From: Planctomycetota bacterium
Lineage (GTDB): Bacteria > Planctomycetota > UBA1135 > GCA-002686595
DNA length: 64,000 bases
Reading direction: 5' to 3'
Assembly (NCBI GenBank): GCA_028823345.1
Contig: JAPKBR010000015.1
Span: forward strand, 1-64,000
Part shown: piece by piece, positions 30,126 to 39,576 of the stretch
Layout of the letters: each line of letters starts with the position of its first letter
How positions within the stretch are numbered: position 1 is the stretch's first letter
Notes under the pieces: model-generated
What the model saw: only the letters and a program-made list of their open reading frames with translations
Databases searched by the model: none
What the model was told of the DNA's origin: nothing
Made by a program: the position numbers and the translations under genes

Positions 30126-32824
30126 TGGAATCCCACGTGGCCCGGAGGGGCTCTTCTTTGGCCCTGGGAACCTCGGCGTTCCTGGCCGGGGCCTCTGGCA
30201 TGATGACCCAGCGTCTTGGGCTGTCGGCTTTGGACTTGTCCCTGGGCGCAGGGCTCGGAGCTGCCACGGGGCTCGCGCTTTACTTGGCCAGTTGGGCCCT
30301 TGGGGCCTGGCGCGCGGGGCGTCTGGCGGTGCCGGGAAACATGTTGCTCGTGGGTCTTGCAGCCGCAGGTAGTACGGGCCTTTTGGGTTGGAGCGTTGGG
30401 CGCGGAGCTTGGCTGAGCCTTGCGTGCTTGTTCCTCGCGGGCTTTTGTCAGGGCATGTTCCTGCCTCTTTTGGCGCGCCGGCGCGGGCCCCATGGAATCC
30501 CGCAGCTTTGGGCATTGAACTTGCTCGGCGCGGTTCTCGGCTTGGTGCTCTTGGGGGAGTGGGCGGCGGGGAGCTTTGGGGTTTGGGGACTCGGTTCCGC
30601 GGGTCTGTTGGCCGCACTATTGGCGGGAATTGCCTCCCATCGGATTGCACTGCCAGGGGTGGCGGAAGAAACCAGGCCATCCCAAGGGGATGGGGAACTC
30701 GAAACCGAACAGTCTCGCGGCGCTGCTCTTTCGAGTCGGGGGGCCGCTGGCATCGTGGTGCTGGCGACTCTCTTGACCGCCCTCTCGGAAAGCGTTCTGT
30801 TGCGCTTGGGAGCCTTGGACTTGGGTTCCATGCACGCCGCAACGGGACATGCTCTGGGTGGCGCGTTGGGGGCGCTGGCCCTGGGGGCTTGGCTCTTGCC
30901 CCGCTGGTTGCCCAGTGGGAAAAGTGGGCCCCTGGTTTGTTTGCTGCTCGCTGTGCTGGCCCACGGCCTTTGGTTTTGGCCAAGCTTTCATGTTGGGGTC
31001 GAGGAACTTTACCGCTGGAACTCCGATGGGCTTGGGGGACTCTTGGGGGGCGTCATGTTGGCCTCACCCCTGCTGCCCTTGGGGGCGCTGGTGCCAACGG
31101 TTCACCGGGCTCTTGAGGGGGAGAGCGGTCGACGCCTTGGAGATATGTTGTTGCCCGAAGCCCTTGGGGCGTTCTTGGTCTTGCCGTTGCTTTGGCTGGG
31201 GTCTGGATTCTTTGGTGCCCAAGGTTTTCTGGTGCTTTGCGCTGGCCTGTTGGTGATTCTGGCCTGGCGTTTGAATCACCGGGGCGTGGCCTCTTGGGCC
31301 GGGCTTGCGGCCATGGGCTTGGGCTTGCTGCCCGCACCCAGCCTGCAGACTCCGACCCTCAGACGCAGCGAGTTTCAGTTGCTGTCCCACACCAATGGAC
31401 CGCACTTTACCGTGGCCGTGGTAGAGGATCAGTTGCGCGGGGAGCGGACCCTCTTGACCGACGGCTTTCGGGCCACCGCCACGGGGGCTGACTATCACTA
31501 CATGCGGGCCCTTGGGCATCTGCCCGCGATCTTGCACCCCGCTCCTAGGCGGTCGGCGGTCTTAGCCTTTGGTACGGGGACAACAGCCGGTGCCCTCGCC
31601 ATGCACCCCGAGGTAGAGGAGCTGCACATCCTGGAACTCTCCGCCGCGGTGATCGATCAGGCGTCGTTCTTCGCCCAGGTGAATCGCAACGTCTTGCAAG
31701 ATCCGCGGGTACGCCTCAGGTTGGGGGATGGTCGCCGTTCGCTCTCGGAGATGGAGGACGAACTCGACCTCTTGACCATGGAGCCCCTGCTGCCCGATGC
31801 ACCCGGCGCGGTGTATCTTTACACCGAAGAGTTTTATCGAATTGCTCGCGGGGCCTTAGCCCCAGGGGGGATTCTTTGTCAGTGGGTGCCACCCCACGCC
31901 CTGCAGCCCAAAACCTGCCGAGCGGTGATGGGGGCCTTTGCCAGCTCGTTTCCTTGGGCAGGGGTTTTCCAATACGGCAGCCAGTGGATTTTGATCGGTG
32001 CAGAGCAAGCGCCGCCGCTTACCGCCAGCAACTTTCCGACCGAAGGCGCCCTGCACGCAGCCCTCACGCGCCTGGGCTTGCACGATCCCGCTGGGGTTGC
32101 GGCCCACTATTGGGTTTTATGTCCCCAAGCCCTGGCGTCCGAACGCGCCCTAACGGATTGGGACCCATGGATCCTGCACCGTGGACAATTCACCGGTGCA
32201 GAAGTCTTGAGTTGGTTGCCCGAGAACATGGCCTGGCTGCGGTCCCAGCCCCAACAGTTACCCGGGGTTTGGTCCTTGGTTCTGTCGGCCAAGGATCTGC
32301 AGCGACGCGACGCGCTTTCCTCCGCCCGTTTTGGGCGCGAGTTGATGAGCGCACGTCGCGCCCGCATGGGAGGCGCGACCCTTTCGGAGCAGGTGCTAGA
32401 TGAGGGCGCGGGTCAGAGCCTTGAATCAGTCCTAGCCCTGGCTCAAACCTACGGACCAGAGGATCCCGAGGTGCTGGGGTTGGTGAATGAGGTGAACTTC
32501 CAAGGGAGCTTTTCCCTGGGACTTGGATTGTTGGCCAGTGGGAAACCCGACCAGGCCCTTGAAGTGCTCTTGGGGGCGGCCGAGGCCAAGCCCCGACGTT
32601 CTGATGTGCACCTAGGGGTGGCCCTTGCGGCGGAAGGTATGGGATCCCACGGTTTGGCCCTCGCGGCGATCAACAAGGCCTTGGGACAATGTCCGGGCTT
32701 GTTGGAGAGTCGAGCCGGCCAGAAGATCACGGGCCTTGCGCCCGTGGAAACCGCCAGCTTGCTGCGGCGGGTTTTAGAACAGGCTAAACCCAATCCTGAA
32801 GGCGCTGCTTCAGGAACACGCTGA
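30125..32824 (+). CDS. Multi-TM protein with spermidine-synthase-like domain and C-terminal TPR-like tail
   Basis: N-terminal TM helices; LTDGFRATATGADYHYMRALGHLPAILHP, AFGTGTTAGALAMHPEVEELHILELSAAVI, LLTMEPLLPDAPGAVYLYTEEFY. Confidence 0.75.
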   Translation: MESHVARRGSSLALGTSAFLAGASGMMTQRLGLSALDLSLGAGLGAATGLALYLASWALGAWRAGRLAVPGNMLLVGLAAAGSTGLLGWSVGRGAWLSLACLFLAGFCQGMFLPLLARRRGPHGIPQLWALNLLGAVLGLVLLGEWAAGSFGVWGLGSAGLLAALLAGIASHRIALPGVAEETRPSQGDGELETEQSRGAALSSRGAAGIVVLATLLTALSESVLLRLGALDLGSMHAATGHALGGALGALALGAWLLPRWLPSGKSGPLVCLLLAVLAHGLWFWPSFHVGVEELYRWNSDGLGGLLGGVMLASPLLPLGALVPTVHRALEGESGRRLGDMLLPEALGAFLVLPLLWLGSGFFGAQGFLVLCAGLLVILAWRLNHRGVASWAGLAAMGLGLLPAPSLQTPTLRRSEFQLLSHTNGPHFTVAVVEDQLRGERTLLTDGFRATATGADYHYMRALGHLPAILHPAPRRSAVLAFGTGTTAGALAMHPEVEELHILELSAAVIDQASFFAQVNRNVLQDPRVRLRLGDGRRSLSEMEDELDLLTMEPLLPDAPGAVYLYTEEFYRIARGALAPGGILCQWVPPHALQPKTCRAVMGAFASSFPWAGVFQYGSQWILIGAEQAPPLTASNFPTEGALHAALTRLGLHDPAGVAAHYWVLCPQALASERALTDWDPWILHRGQFTGAEVLSWLPENMAWLRSQPQQLPGVWSLVLSAKDLQRRDALSSARFGRELMSARRARMGGATLSEQVLDEGAGQSLESVLALAQTYGPEDPEVLGLVNEVNFQGSFSLGLGLLASGKPDQALEVLLGAAEAKPRRSDVHLGVALAAEGMGSHGLALAAINKALGQCPGLLESRAGQKITGLAPVETASLLRRVLEQAKPNPEGAASGTR

Positions 32825-33875
32825 TTGCGTCTCTTGTTTGGCGGTATTGCTTGAGGGATCCGCCGAAGGGGTCGGGAACATCTTGGCCCTCGGGGGAAAG
32901 CAACTCCACCGTGGGGCCTTGCCCCGCTGGTATTTCAGACAAGAGGACCTGCATGTGGGAGCGGGTCATGCAGTAGATCCGGTCCATGGCCATGACTCGC
33001 TCGATGGTTGCAGCTTGGGAGCGGTGGTCGATCAAGCTGAGCCCCTGTTCGGCAAGGGCCACGCAGGAATGTTCGCTGGGTTCCATGCCGTCCATTGCGC
33101 TCACGCCCATGGACATCACTTTAAAGCCGAAGGACTCGGGACTGGTGCGAAGGGTTTCCCTTAAGAGCGATTGTGTAAGGCCCTCTGCCATGGGGGATCG
33201 GCAGGTGTTCCCGGTGCAAACCATGGCGATCTTGAGGCCCGCGGTTTGTTGGAGGTTGGTGAGAGAAAGCAGTCCTTCGCGCATCAGTTCAAACTGGCCG
33301 GGGCCTACTCGTAAAACGCTGGAATCCTGGCCCTTGCCGATGGGTCCCCCGTCCAAAACTAAATCCGGTGGGGAGGTCAATCCCGCCTGGGCGTCCTCCG
33401 CATTCAAGGCGGCGGGCGAGCCCGAAGGGTTGGCGCTGGTGGCGACGATTGGAAAAGGTGCGCTCTTGAGCAAGGCTAAGGTTCCCCGATGGGCCGGCAC
33501 GCGCACCCCCAACCATTCCCCCTGGAGGATTTGTGACAGGTCCCGTCCAGCGGTTGGATTGGGACATGGGCGCACGAGGGTCAGTGGGCCCGGCCAATAG
33601 CGTTGGGTCAGGCGTCCCATCAAGCTCGGCCATGGGCTGCCCTCTCGGGCATCGGCCGCGCTGGGGGCATGCCAGGTGAAGGGGTGATCGGCTCCGCGGC
33701 CCTTGATGGCCCTCAAGCGTTCGAGGGCGTCCGTATGATCTGCCCGGGCAGCGAGGCCATAGACCGTTTCAGTGGGAAAGACCACGATGCCCCCTTCCTC
33801 AAGGATCTTGAGGGCGGTTTGCAGGGTCTTGGCACCTGGGGAGGTGCTGTCGGGGAGGTCGAGGGTCTGAATCAC
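32784..33875 (-). CDS. Fusion of Sua5/YrdC/YwlC threonylcarbamoyl-AMP synthase and low-molecular-weight phosphatase
   Basis: N-half EGGIVVFPTETVYGLAARADHTDALERLRAIKGR; C-half IAMVCTGNTCRSPMAEGLTQSLL and VPDPFGGSLKQYRQTRD. Confidence 0.88.
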   Translation of the reverse strand: MIQTLDLPDSTSPGAKTLQTALKILEEGGIVVFPTETVYGLAARADHTDALERLRAIKGRGADHPFTWHAPSAADAREGSPWPSLMGRLTQRYWPGPLTLVRPCPNPTAGRDLSQILQGEWLGVRVPAHRGTLALLKSAPFPIVATSANPSGSPAALNAEDAQAGLTSPPDLVLDGGPIGKGQDSSVLRVGPGQFELMREGLLSLTNLQQTAGLKIAMVCTGNTCRSPMAEGLTQSLLRETLRTSPESFGFKVMSMGVSAMDGMEPSEHSCVALAEQGLSLIDHRSQAATIERVMAMDRIYCMTRSHMQVLLSEIPAGQGPTVELLSPEGQDVPDPFGGSLKQYRQTRDAISVFLKQRLQDWV

Positions 33876-33960
33876 GGGTGCGGAGGGGATGGGTGTGGGC
33901 TAGCCTATCGCCTTCACGGGGCCAAACGAAGCCCCTTGGCCCCTCCTAGGCTTACCCCGC

Positions 33961-34740
33961 GTGTCCAGCACTCCCAGCGAATCCTCCCCCCAGAGCACCT
34001 CGAAAGAGGAGCTACTGACCCGTTTGGCCCGGGGACTGGCCCATGAGATCAGGAATCCGCTTTCGACCATGGCGATCAACCTGACCTTGCTGGAGGAGGA
34101 ATTCACCCGCGCGGGGGAGGATGACCCTCGTTCTCGCAGGGCCTCTAAGCGGGTGCGCACCCTGCAACGGGAGGTCAGCCGGCTGGAGGGGATCTTGGGC
34201 GACTTTTTGCACTACGCCCGGGGCGGGATGGTCAATCGCCAGCCCGGAGATTTGGTCGCCTTTGTGCATGAGGTTTTGGAGTTCATGGAGCCCGAGCATC
34301 GCACCCATGAGATTCGCGTGCTATCCGACTTGGAAAGTGGTTTGCCGTTAGTTCTTTTGGATGGGGGCGTACTGCGTCAAGTGCTGATCAATCTGCTGGT
34401 CAACGCCCGTCAAGCCATGCCCGGTGGGGGCGAGCTGATCCTGCAAGTGCGCCGGGTGGGCCCACGCGCCCAGTTGGTGATCACTGATACGGGAGTGGGC
34501 ATGGATCCAGAGGAACTCGAGCATTGCTTTGATCTGTATTGGTCTACCAAGCGCGATGGGACGGGCCTGGGCCTGTCCACCGTGCGCCGCATCATCTTGC
34601 AACACGAGGGCACTATTGGCGTGGTCAGCGAAAAGGGTCGCGGGACGAGTTTCACCATCACCCTCCCTCTGGTGCAAGAGGTGACAGGCTCACGGGAAGT
34701 CGAGGAAAGCGATCGGAACCCCGAAGGGGAGCAGGAGTAA
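33961..34740 (+). CDS. Soluble NtrB-like sensor histidine kinase (GTG start)
   Basis: LARGLAHEIRNPLSTMAINLTLL H-box; NLLVNARQAM N-box; ITDTGVGMDPEE; GTGLGLSTVRRIILQHEG. Confidence 0.92.
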   Translation: MSSTPSESSPQSTSKEELLTRLARGLAHEIRNPLSTMAINLTLLEEEFTRAGEDDPRSRRASKRVRTLQREVSRLEGILGDFLHYARGGMVNRQPGDLVAFVHEVLEFMEPEHRTHEIRVLSDLESGLPLVLLDGGVLRQVLINLLVNARQAMPGGGELILQVRRVGPRAQLVITDTGVGMDPEELEHCFDLYWSTKRDGTGLGLSTVRRIILQHEGTIGVVSEKGRGTSFTITLPLVQEVTGSREVEESDRNPEGEQE

Positions 34741-34744
34741 GACC

Positions 34745-36130
34745 ATGAGTGAAGCGAGCAATCCATCTCTTTTGATCGTCGATGACGATGTGGGCCACGC
34801 AGAATCTCTGCAGGACGCACTCGAAATGGACAACTATGAGTGTCAAGTGGTGCACGGAGGTGCCGAGGCACTCGAGGTCTTGCGCGAGAAGGCTTTCGAT
34901 GTGGTGTTGACAGATTTGGTCATGGCAGATGTCTCGGGCCTTGACCTCTTGCGCGAGTCCCGCAGTTTGCACCCGACTACCCCGGTGCTCATGATCACCG
35001 GTCACGCGACCATCGAAACCGCCGTGGACGCCATGCGCCAGGGGGCTGATGACTACATTGCTAAACCGGTGAATCTGCCGGAACTGCGCGCCAAATTGAG
35101 CCGGGCGGTGGATCGCGCCCGTTTGCTTGCGGACCACGAAGAGCTCAAACTTCAAAACGAAGACCTTCGCCGTCAGTTGGATGAGCGCTTTGGATTGGAG
35201 GGTATCTTGGGGCACTCTCCCCAAATGCAACGGGTGTTCCAGATCATCTCCCAGGTAGCCGCGACCCATGCGACCGTCTTGATTTTGGGGGAGAGCGGCA
35301 CGGGCAAGGAACTCGTGGCCCGCGCGTTGCACCGTTCCAGCCCAAGGGTCAAGCAGAACTTTGTGGCGGTCAATTGCGCCGCCTTGAGCGAGGGACTCAT
35401 CGAGTCCGAGTTGTTCGGGCACAAGCGTGGTGCATTCACCGGCGCCGTCACCGAGAAGCAAGGGCGCATCGCCTATGCGGACGGGGGTACTTTGTTCTTG
35501 GACGAGGTGGGGGACATGCCCCCCGCGACCCAGGCCAAATTGTTGCGCGTGTTGGAAAGCCGCGAAGTGGTTCAGGTGGGCGGGCACGAGGCCAAAAAAG
35601 TGGACATCCGTTTAGTGGCTGCCACCAACCGGGACCTGCGCAGCATGGTTGCCGAGGGCTCCTTCCGGGAGGACCTCCTCTTCCGTCTGCAAGTGGTGAC
35701 CATCGCCCTGCCACCCCTGCGGGACCGGGTGGGGGATTTGCCCCTGTTGCTCGAGTACTTTGTGCGCACCCTAGCGGCGGAGCACGGTCGCCCGGTGACG
35801 GGCATTTCCCCCGAGGCGCGGGCGGTGCTGGCTCGCCACGATTGGCCGGGTAATGTGCGCGAGTTGCGCAATGCGGTGGAGAACATGGTGCTCCTGGCCC
35901 AGGGCGAGGCCCTGCAGGTGGGCGACTTGCCCGAGTCGGTAGTGGCCGCAGGAGGGCAGGTCCGGGGAACTCAGTTGGACTTGGCCGGGCGCTCCCTGGC
36001 CGAGATGGAAGAGGCCTTGATTAAGGCCAACCTCGAACTGATGGAAGACAACCGCGAACGAACCGCCAAGGTGCTGGGCATCGGCGAGCGTACCCTCTAT
36101 CGCAAGATCAAAGAGTACGGCCTGCAGTAG
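34745..36130 (+). CDS. Sigma54-dependent response regulator, NtrC family
   Basis: SLLIVDDDVGHAESL receiver; LILGESGTGKELVARALH; ELFGHKRGAFTGAV (GAFTGA sigma54 loop); C-terminal Fis-type HTH. Confidence 0.96.
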   Translation: MSEASNPSLLIVDDDVGHAESLQDALEMDNYECQVVHGGAEALEVLREKAFDVVLTDLVMADVSGLDLLRESRSLHPTTPVLMITGHATIETAVDAMRQGADDYIAKPVNLPELRAKLSRAVDRARLLADHEELKLQNEDLRRQLDERFGLEGILGHSPQMQRVFQIISQVAATHATVLILGESGTGKELVARALHRSSPRVKQNFVAVNCAALSEGLIESELFGHKRGAFTGAVTEKQGRIAYADGGTLFLDEVGDMPPATQAKLLRVLESREVVQVGGHEAKKVDIRLVAATNRDLRSMVAEGSFREDLLFRLQVVTIALPPLRDRVGDLPLLLEYFVRTLAAEHGRPVTGISPEARAVLARHDWPGNVRELRNAVENMVLLAQGEALQVGDLPESVVAAGGQVRGTQLDLAGRSLAEMEEALIKANLELMEDNRERTAKVLGIGERTLYRKIKEYGLQ

Positions 36131-36139
36131 CTCGCTGGG

Positions 36140-36838
36140 CTAGTGGCCTTCCGTTCGTGGACGAAAGAAGAGGAAGAGCATGACGAGCCCGATGAGCGTA
36201 AGGATTCCGCCGATCAAGGGGAGCAAGAAGGCGGACCCCGCGAGCCCAGGCTCCAAGACAGAGTACTCCCAATCCGACGGATCGTAATAGACGAGCACTG
36301 TCTCTCCCGCTGGGTAGCGCTTCACCACTTCATCATGGCCTTCACGCTGCGAGCTTCTACTGAAGAGGCCAGAGCCCAGTCTGCTCCCCTCAAATGACGC
36401 GCCCTCTACCACGTAGCTGTACTTTAACTCAGGCCAGTAGACTCTCGTCGTGCTTGTCCTCGTTCTACGTCGAGATCCGGTCCCCTGATGGTTTTGTTTC
36501 GTCTCCATACGGCTTTGGACTTCCGATGTGATCATCTCGCCACGCACGCTGGGCCAGTTCGCACTTTCCGCTCCCTTAGCGATGTTGAGGATTCCAAAAA
36601 CGGTGGCTGCACCGCCAATGATCGTGAACATAGGGCCCGCCAGCATGATGAAGGTCCCCCTGCTCCGAGTCCTGGAGTGATGGATGACAGAGCCCGAGTG
36701 CCCTGCTTGCGAAAGGGCCTTCCTCTTCAGCATAAAGAAGATGAAAACGGCTAGAACGCCAAGCGCCATGATTGCGAAGGGCGCCACCAAAAAAAGACTG
36801 ATTGCGAACGGCGCCACCGAATAAAGACTGATCGTCAT
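36140..36838 (-). CDS. DUF3592-like membrane protein
   Basis: GEMITSEVQ..., KYSYVVEGASFEGSRLGSG, VKRYPAGETVLVYYDPSDWEYSVLEPG plus C-terminal TM. Confidence 0.75.
   Translation of the reverse strand: MTISLYSVAPFAISLFLVAPFAIMALGVLAVFIFFMLKRKALSQAGHSGSVIHHSRTRSRGTFIMLAGPMFTIIGGAATVFGILNIAKGAESANWPSVRGEMITSEVQSRMETKQNHQGTGSRRRTRTSTTRVYWPELKYSYVVEGASFEGSRLGSGLFSRSSQREGHDEVVKRYPAGETVLVYYDPSDWEYSVLEPGLAGSAFLLPLIGGILTLIGLVMLFLFFRPRTEGH
36770..36829 (-). repeat. 30-bp in-frame tandem duplication at the 5' end of the DUF3592-like gene
   Basis: gattgcgaagggcgccaccaaaaaaagact / gattgcgaacggcgccaccgaataaagact; protein SVAPFAISLFLVAPFAI. Confidence 0.8.
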
Positions 36839-37062
36839 GCTTTGAGTATGGCATGTGGGCGCTTTGGGTATGGAGTGTGGCTAGCAAGAAGCGCTCTTCA
36901 GAGCGGGCAGGCCCTACCAAAGCCCTTAAACCTGCCACCGTGGCAGGGTGCCCATGTGCGCCCCCGGGTACCTGCCAATCTGGCGCAGCGGACGCTCCTC
37001 GTTTGGTTGCTGAATGGCTCTAAGTCCCTCTATTGAAAGGGTTTAGGCCCTCTTTCTCGCCC

Positions 37063-37078
37063 TGGCACGGGGTTTGAA
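37063..37078 (+). promoter_or_regulatory. Candidate sigma54 -24/-12 promoter upstream of dnaK
   Basis: cTGGCACGgggtTTGAA: exact -24 block, N4 spacer, -12 block TTGAA instead of TTGCA/T. Confidence 0.45.
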
Positions 37079-37089
37079 TAAGGAGGGGC

Positions 37090-37112
37090 GACCCCCGGTC
37101 CGTGCCGGGGTC
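37090..37112 (+). promoter_or_regulatory. Candidate 5'UTR hairpin of dnaK
   Basis: GACCCC(C)GG-TCCGTG-CCGGGGTC, 8 bp with one bulge, ends 10 nt before the ATG. Confidence 0.5.
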
Positions 37113-37122
37113 CAACAACATC

Positions 37123-39027
37123 ATGAGCAACTCCAAGATCATCGGCATTGACCTGGGCACCACCAACTCGGTGGTCTCCGTCCTAGAAGGGGGCGAGCCT
37201 GTCGTCATCACTAACCTCGAAGGAAACCGTACCACGCCCAGCGTGGTGGCATTCACCCAGGACGGCCAGCGCCTCGTGGGCGCCGCCGCCAAGCGCCAAG
37301 CGGTGACCAACCCCACCCGCACCATCGCTTCCATCAAGCGCTTCATGGGCCGTCGGCACCACGAGGTCGCCCAGGAAGAAAAGTCCGTACCCTTCAAGTT
37401 AGTGGGTGGCCCCGAAGACCTGGTCAAGGTCGACATGGGCGACAAGCAGTACACACCCCCCGAGCTCAGCGCCCTGGTGCTTTCTTCCTTGAAGGAAGCC
37501 GCCGAGGCCTACTTGGGCGAGAAAGTCGAGCGCGCGGTGATCACCGTTCCCGCCTACTTCAACGACAGTCAGCGTCAGGCAACCAAAGACGCAGGCACCA
37601 TCGCCGGTTTGGTGGTGGAGCGCATCATCAACGAGCCCACCGCGGCCACCTTGGCCTTTGGTCTCGACAAGAAGAAAGAGGGCAAGGTCGCGGTCTATGA
37701 CCTGGGCGGCGGAACCTTTGACATCTCGGTGCTCGACATCGGTGATGGGGTCTTCGAAGTGTTGGCCACCAACGGTGACACCCACCTGGGCGGCGACGAC
37801 TTTGACGACATCCTGGTGAACTTCGTAGCCGACGGCTTCAAGCAAGAGCACGGAGTCGATCTGCGCGAGGACCCCATGGCTTTGCAGCGCCTCAAGGAGG
37901 CCTGCGAGAAGACCAAGTGCGAGTTGTCCTCGGCCACGGCCAGCGACATCAACTTGCCCTTCATCACGGCGGACGCCAGTGGCCCGAAGCACCTCACCTT
38001 GAACATCACCCGGGCCAAATTTGAGTCCCTGGTGGAGAACCTGGTGGAACGCTCCATGCTGCCGGTCAAGCAAGCCCTGAAGGACGCGGGTCTGAGCCCG
38101 AACGACGTGGACGATGTGCTGCTGGTGGGTGGTTCCACCCGCATGCCCATGGTGCAAAAGGCGGTCACCGATTACTTCGGCAAGGAACCCAACCGAGGGG
38201 TGAACCCCGATGAGGTGGTGGCCCTTGGGGCCGCGATCCAAGGCGGAGTCCTGGCGGGCGAGGTCAAGGGCGTGCAGCTCTTGGACGTGACGCCCCTTTC
38301 CCTGGGCATCGAGACCCTGGGAGGCGTGATGACCGCTCTCGTCGAGCGCAACACCACGATTCCCACCAGCAAGTCCCAGGTCTTTTCCACGGCCCAAGAC
38401 AACCAGCCCTCGGTGGACATCAAGGTCTTCCAAGGGGAGCGTGAATTCGCCAAGGACAACCGTCTGTTGGGGAACTTCGTTCTGTCTGATCTCCCCTCAG
38501 CCCAGCGCGGCACCCCGCAGATCGAGGTCTCCTTTGACCTGGACGCCAACGGCATCTTGCACGTCAAGGCCTTGGACAAGGGTACCGGCAAGGAGCAGTC
38601 CATCGAGATCGAAGCGAACTCCGGCCTGTCCGACGAGGAAGTGGAGCGCATGCACCAAGAGGCTGAAGCCAACAAGGAGGTCGATCAGGCCCGCCGCGAG
38701 TTGGTGGACCAGAAGAACCAAGCCGACCAGATTGTGCACGAAGCCAAGAAGCAAATGACCGAGCACGGTGACAAGCTTTCGGCCGAGGACAAAACTGAGG
38801 TTGAAGAGGCCATTGCGGATCTTGAGAAGCATGCCGCTGGCGAAGACAAAGCTGCCCTGGACGCATGCCTTGAAGCCTTCCATCAGAAGGCCATGAAGCT
38901 CGGCCAGGCTGTGCAGGAGGCCCAACAGGCTGAAGCTCAGGCTGCCGGTGCCGAAGGTGCCCCTAATGCGGAAGAGGGCAGTGGAGACGACGAGCCGGTG
39001 GACGCCGACTTCGAAGTCAAGAACTGA
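37123..39027 (+). CDS. dnaK: Molecular chaperone DnaK (Hsp70)
   Basis: [73 protein letters not shown]. Confidence 0.98.
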   Translation: MSNSKIIGIDLGTTNSVVSVLEGGEPVVITNLEGNRTTPSVVAFTQDGQRLVGAAAKRQAVTNPTRTIASIKRFMGRRHHEVAQEEKSVPFKLVGGPEDLVKVDMGDKQYTPPELSALVLSSLKEAAEAYLGEKVERAVITVPAYFNDSQRQATKDAGTIAGLVVERIINEPTAATLAFGLDKKKEGKVAVYDLGGGTFDISVLDIGDGVFEVLATNGDTHLGGDDFDDILVNFVADGFKQEHGVDLREDPMALQRLKEACEKTKCELSSATASDINLPFITADASGPKHLTLNITRAKFESLVENLVERSMLPVKQALKDAGLSPNDVDDVLLVGGSTRMPMVQKAVTDYFGKEPNRGVNPDEVVALGAAIQGGVLAGEVKGVQLLDVTPLSLGIETLGGVMTALVERNTTIPTSKSQVFSTAQDNQPSVDIKVFQGEREFAKDNRLLGNFVLSDLPSAQRGTPQIEVSFDLDANGILHVKALDKGTGKEQSIEIEANSGLSDEEVERMHQEAEANKEVDQARRELVDQKNQADQIVHEAKKQMTEHGDKLSAEDKTEVEEAIADLEKHAAGEDKAALDACLEAFHQKAMKLGQAVQEAQQAEAQAAGAEGAPNAEEGSGDDEPVDADFEVKN

Positions 39028-39081
39028 CGCCTTTTCAATTGGTCAGGATCTTTCCCAGCGAAAGGTTCAGACCCTAATCAA

Positions 39082-39120
39082 GCGCCGGCCGCGTCCCGTA
39101 AACAGGGCAGCGGCCGGCGC
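39082..39120 (+). terminator. Strong hairpin downstream of dnaK
   Basis: GCGCCGGCCGC...GCGGCCGGCGC perfect 11-bp outer stem plus an inner CCC/GGG; no T-run. Confidence 0.65.
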
Positions 39121-39155
39121 GCGGTGAGGGCAGGGGTGCCCGTAGACCTGATCGG

Positions 39156-39365
39156 TTAGCAGATCCAGCGCAACTCTTCAAAGGGCATGCAACTTGGCTG
39201 CCGCGGAATTTCCCGTGAGCTGCGGAAGGGGCCCATGGACGTGGGCCATTCCTGCAGGTGGGTGGGGAAGGGCGGCGCGGGCAGTTGGCCCGTGTGGCTC
39301 AGGGTGAACGCCAGCATGAGGGCGGGTGCCACAAAGGCCGAGAAAATTAAGATGGCTACAGTCAT
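39156..39365 (-). CDS. Candidate small (69 aa) single-TM protein
   Basis: Strong ribosome site GGAGGT-AATTCAC-ATG; MTVAILIFSAFVAPALMLAFTLSHTGQL hydrophobic N-terminus; the track reports it only as the tail of a longer ORF. Confidence 0.55.
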   Translation of the reverse strand: MTVAILIFSAFVAPALMLAFTLSHTGQLPAPPFPTHLQEWPTSMGPFRSSREIPRQPSCMPFEELRWIC

Positions 39366-39576
39366 GTGAATTACCTCCACCAGCACATCCGCTCGGGTCA
39401 GAGGGGTAGGGGGCGGAAAAGTCCGAAATCCCGGCGGGGAGCGTCCCTGGAGCCCTGGAGGCCCTTTGTTTATGCGCCGAGGGACTTCACAGGGCCTTTT
39501 TGAGGTCTCGGGAGGGCGCTCCCTTCGGGACCATGGCGTCGTAGGCGGGAAACCAGTTCTAGACTTCGGAAAGAGC

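Noticed and set aside
36842-37122. CIRCE element upstream of dnaK
   Set aside because: No TTAGCACTC-N9-GAGTGCTAA-like repeat found by eye.
37399-38433. 344-aa minus-strand ORF inside dnaK
   Set aside because: Antisense shadow of dnaK; no recognisable domain.
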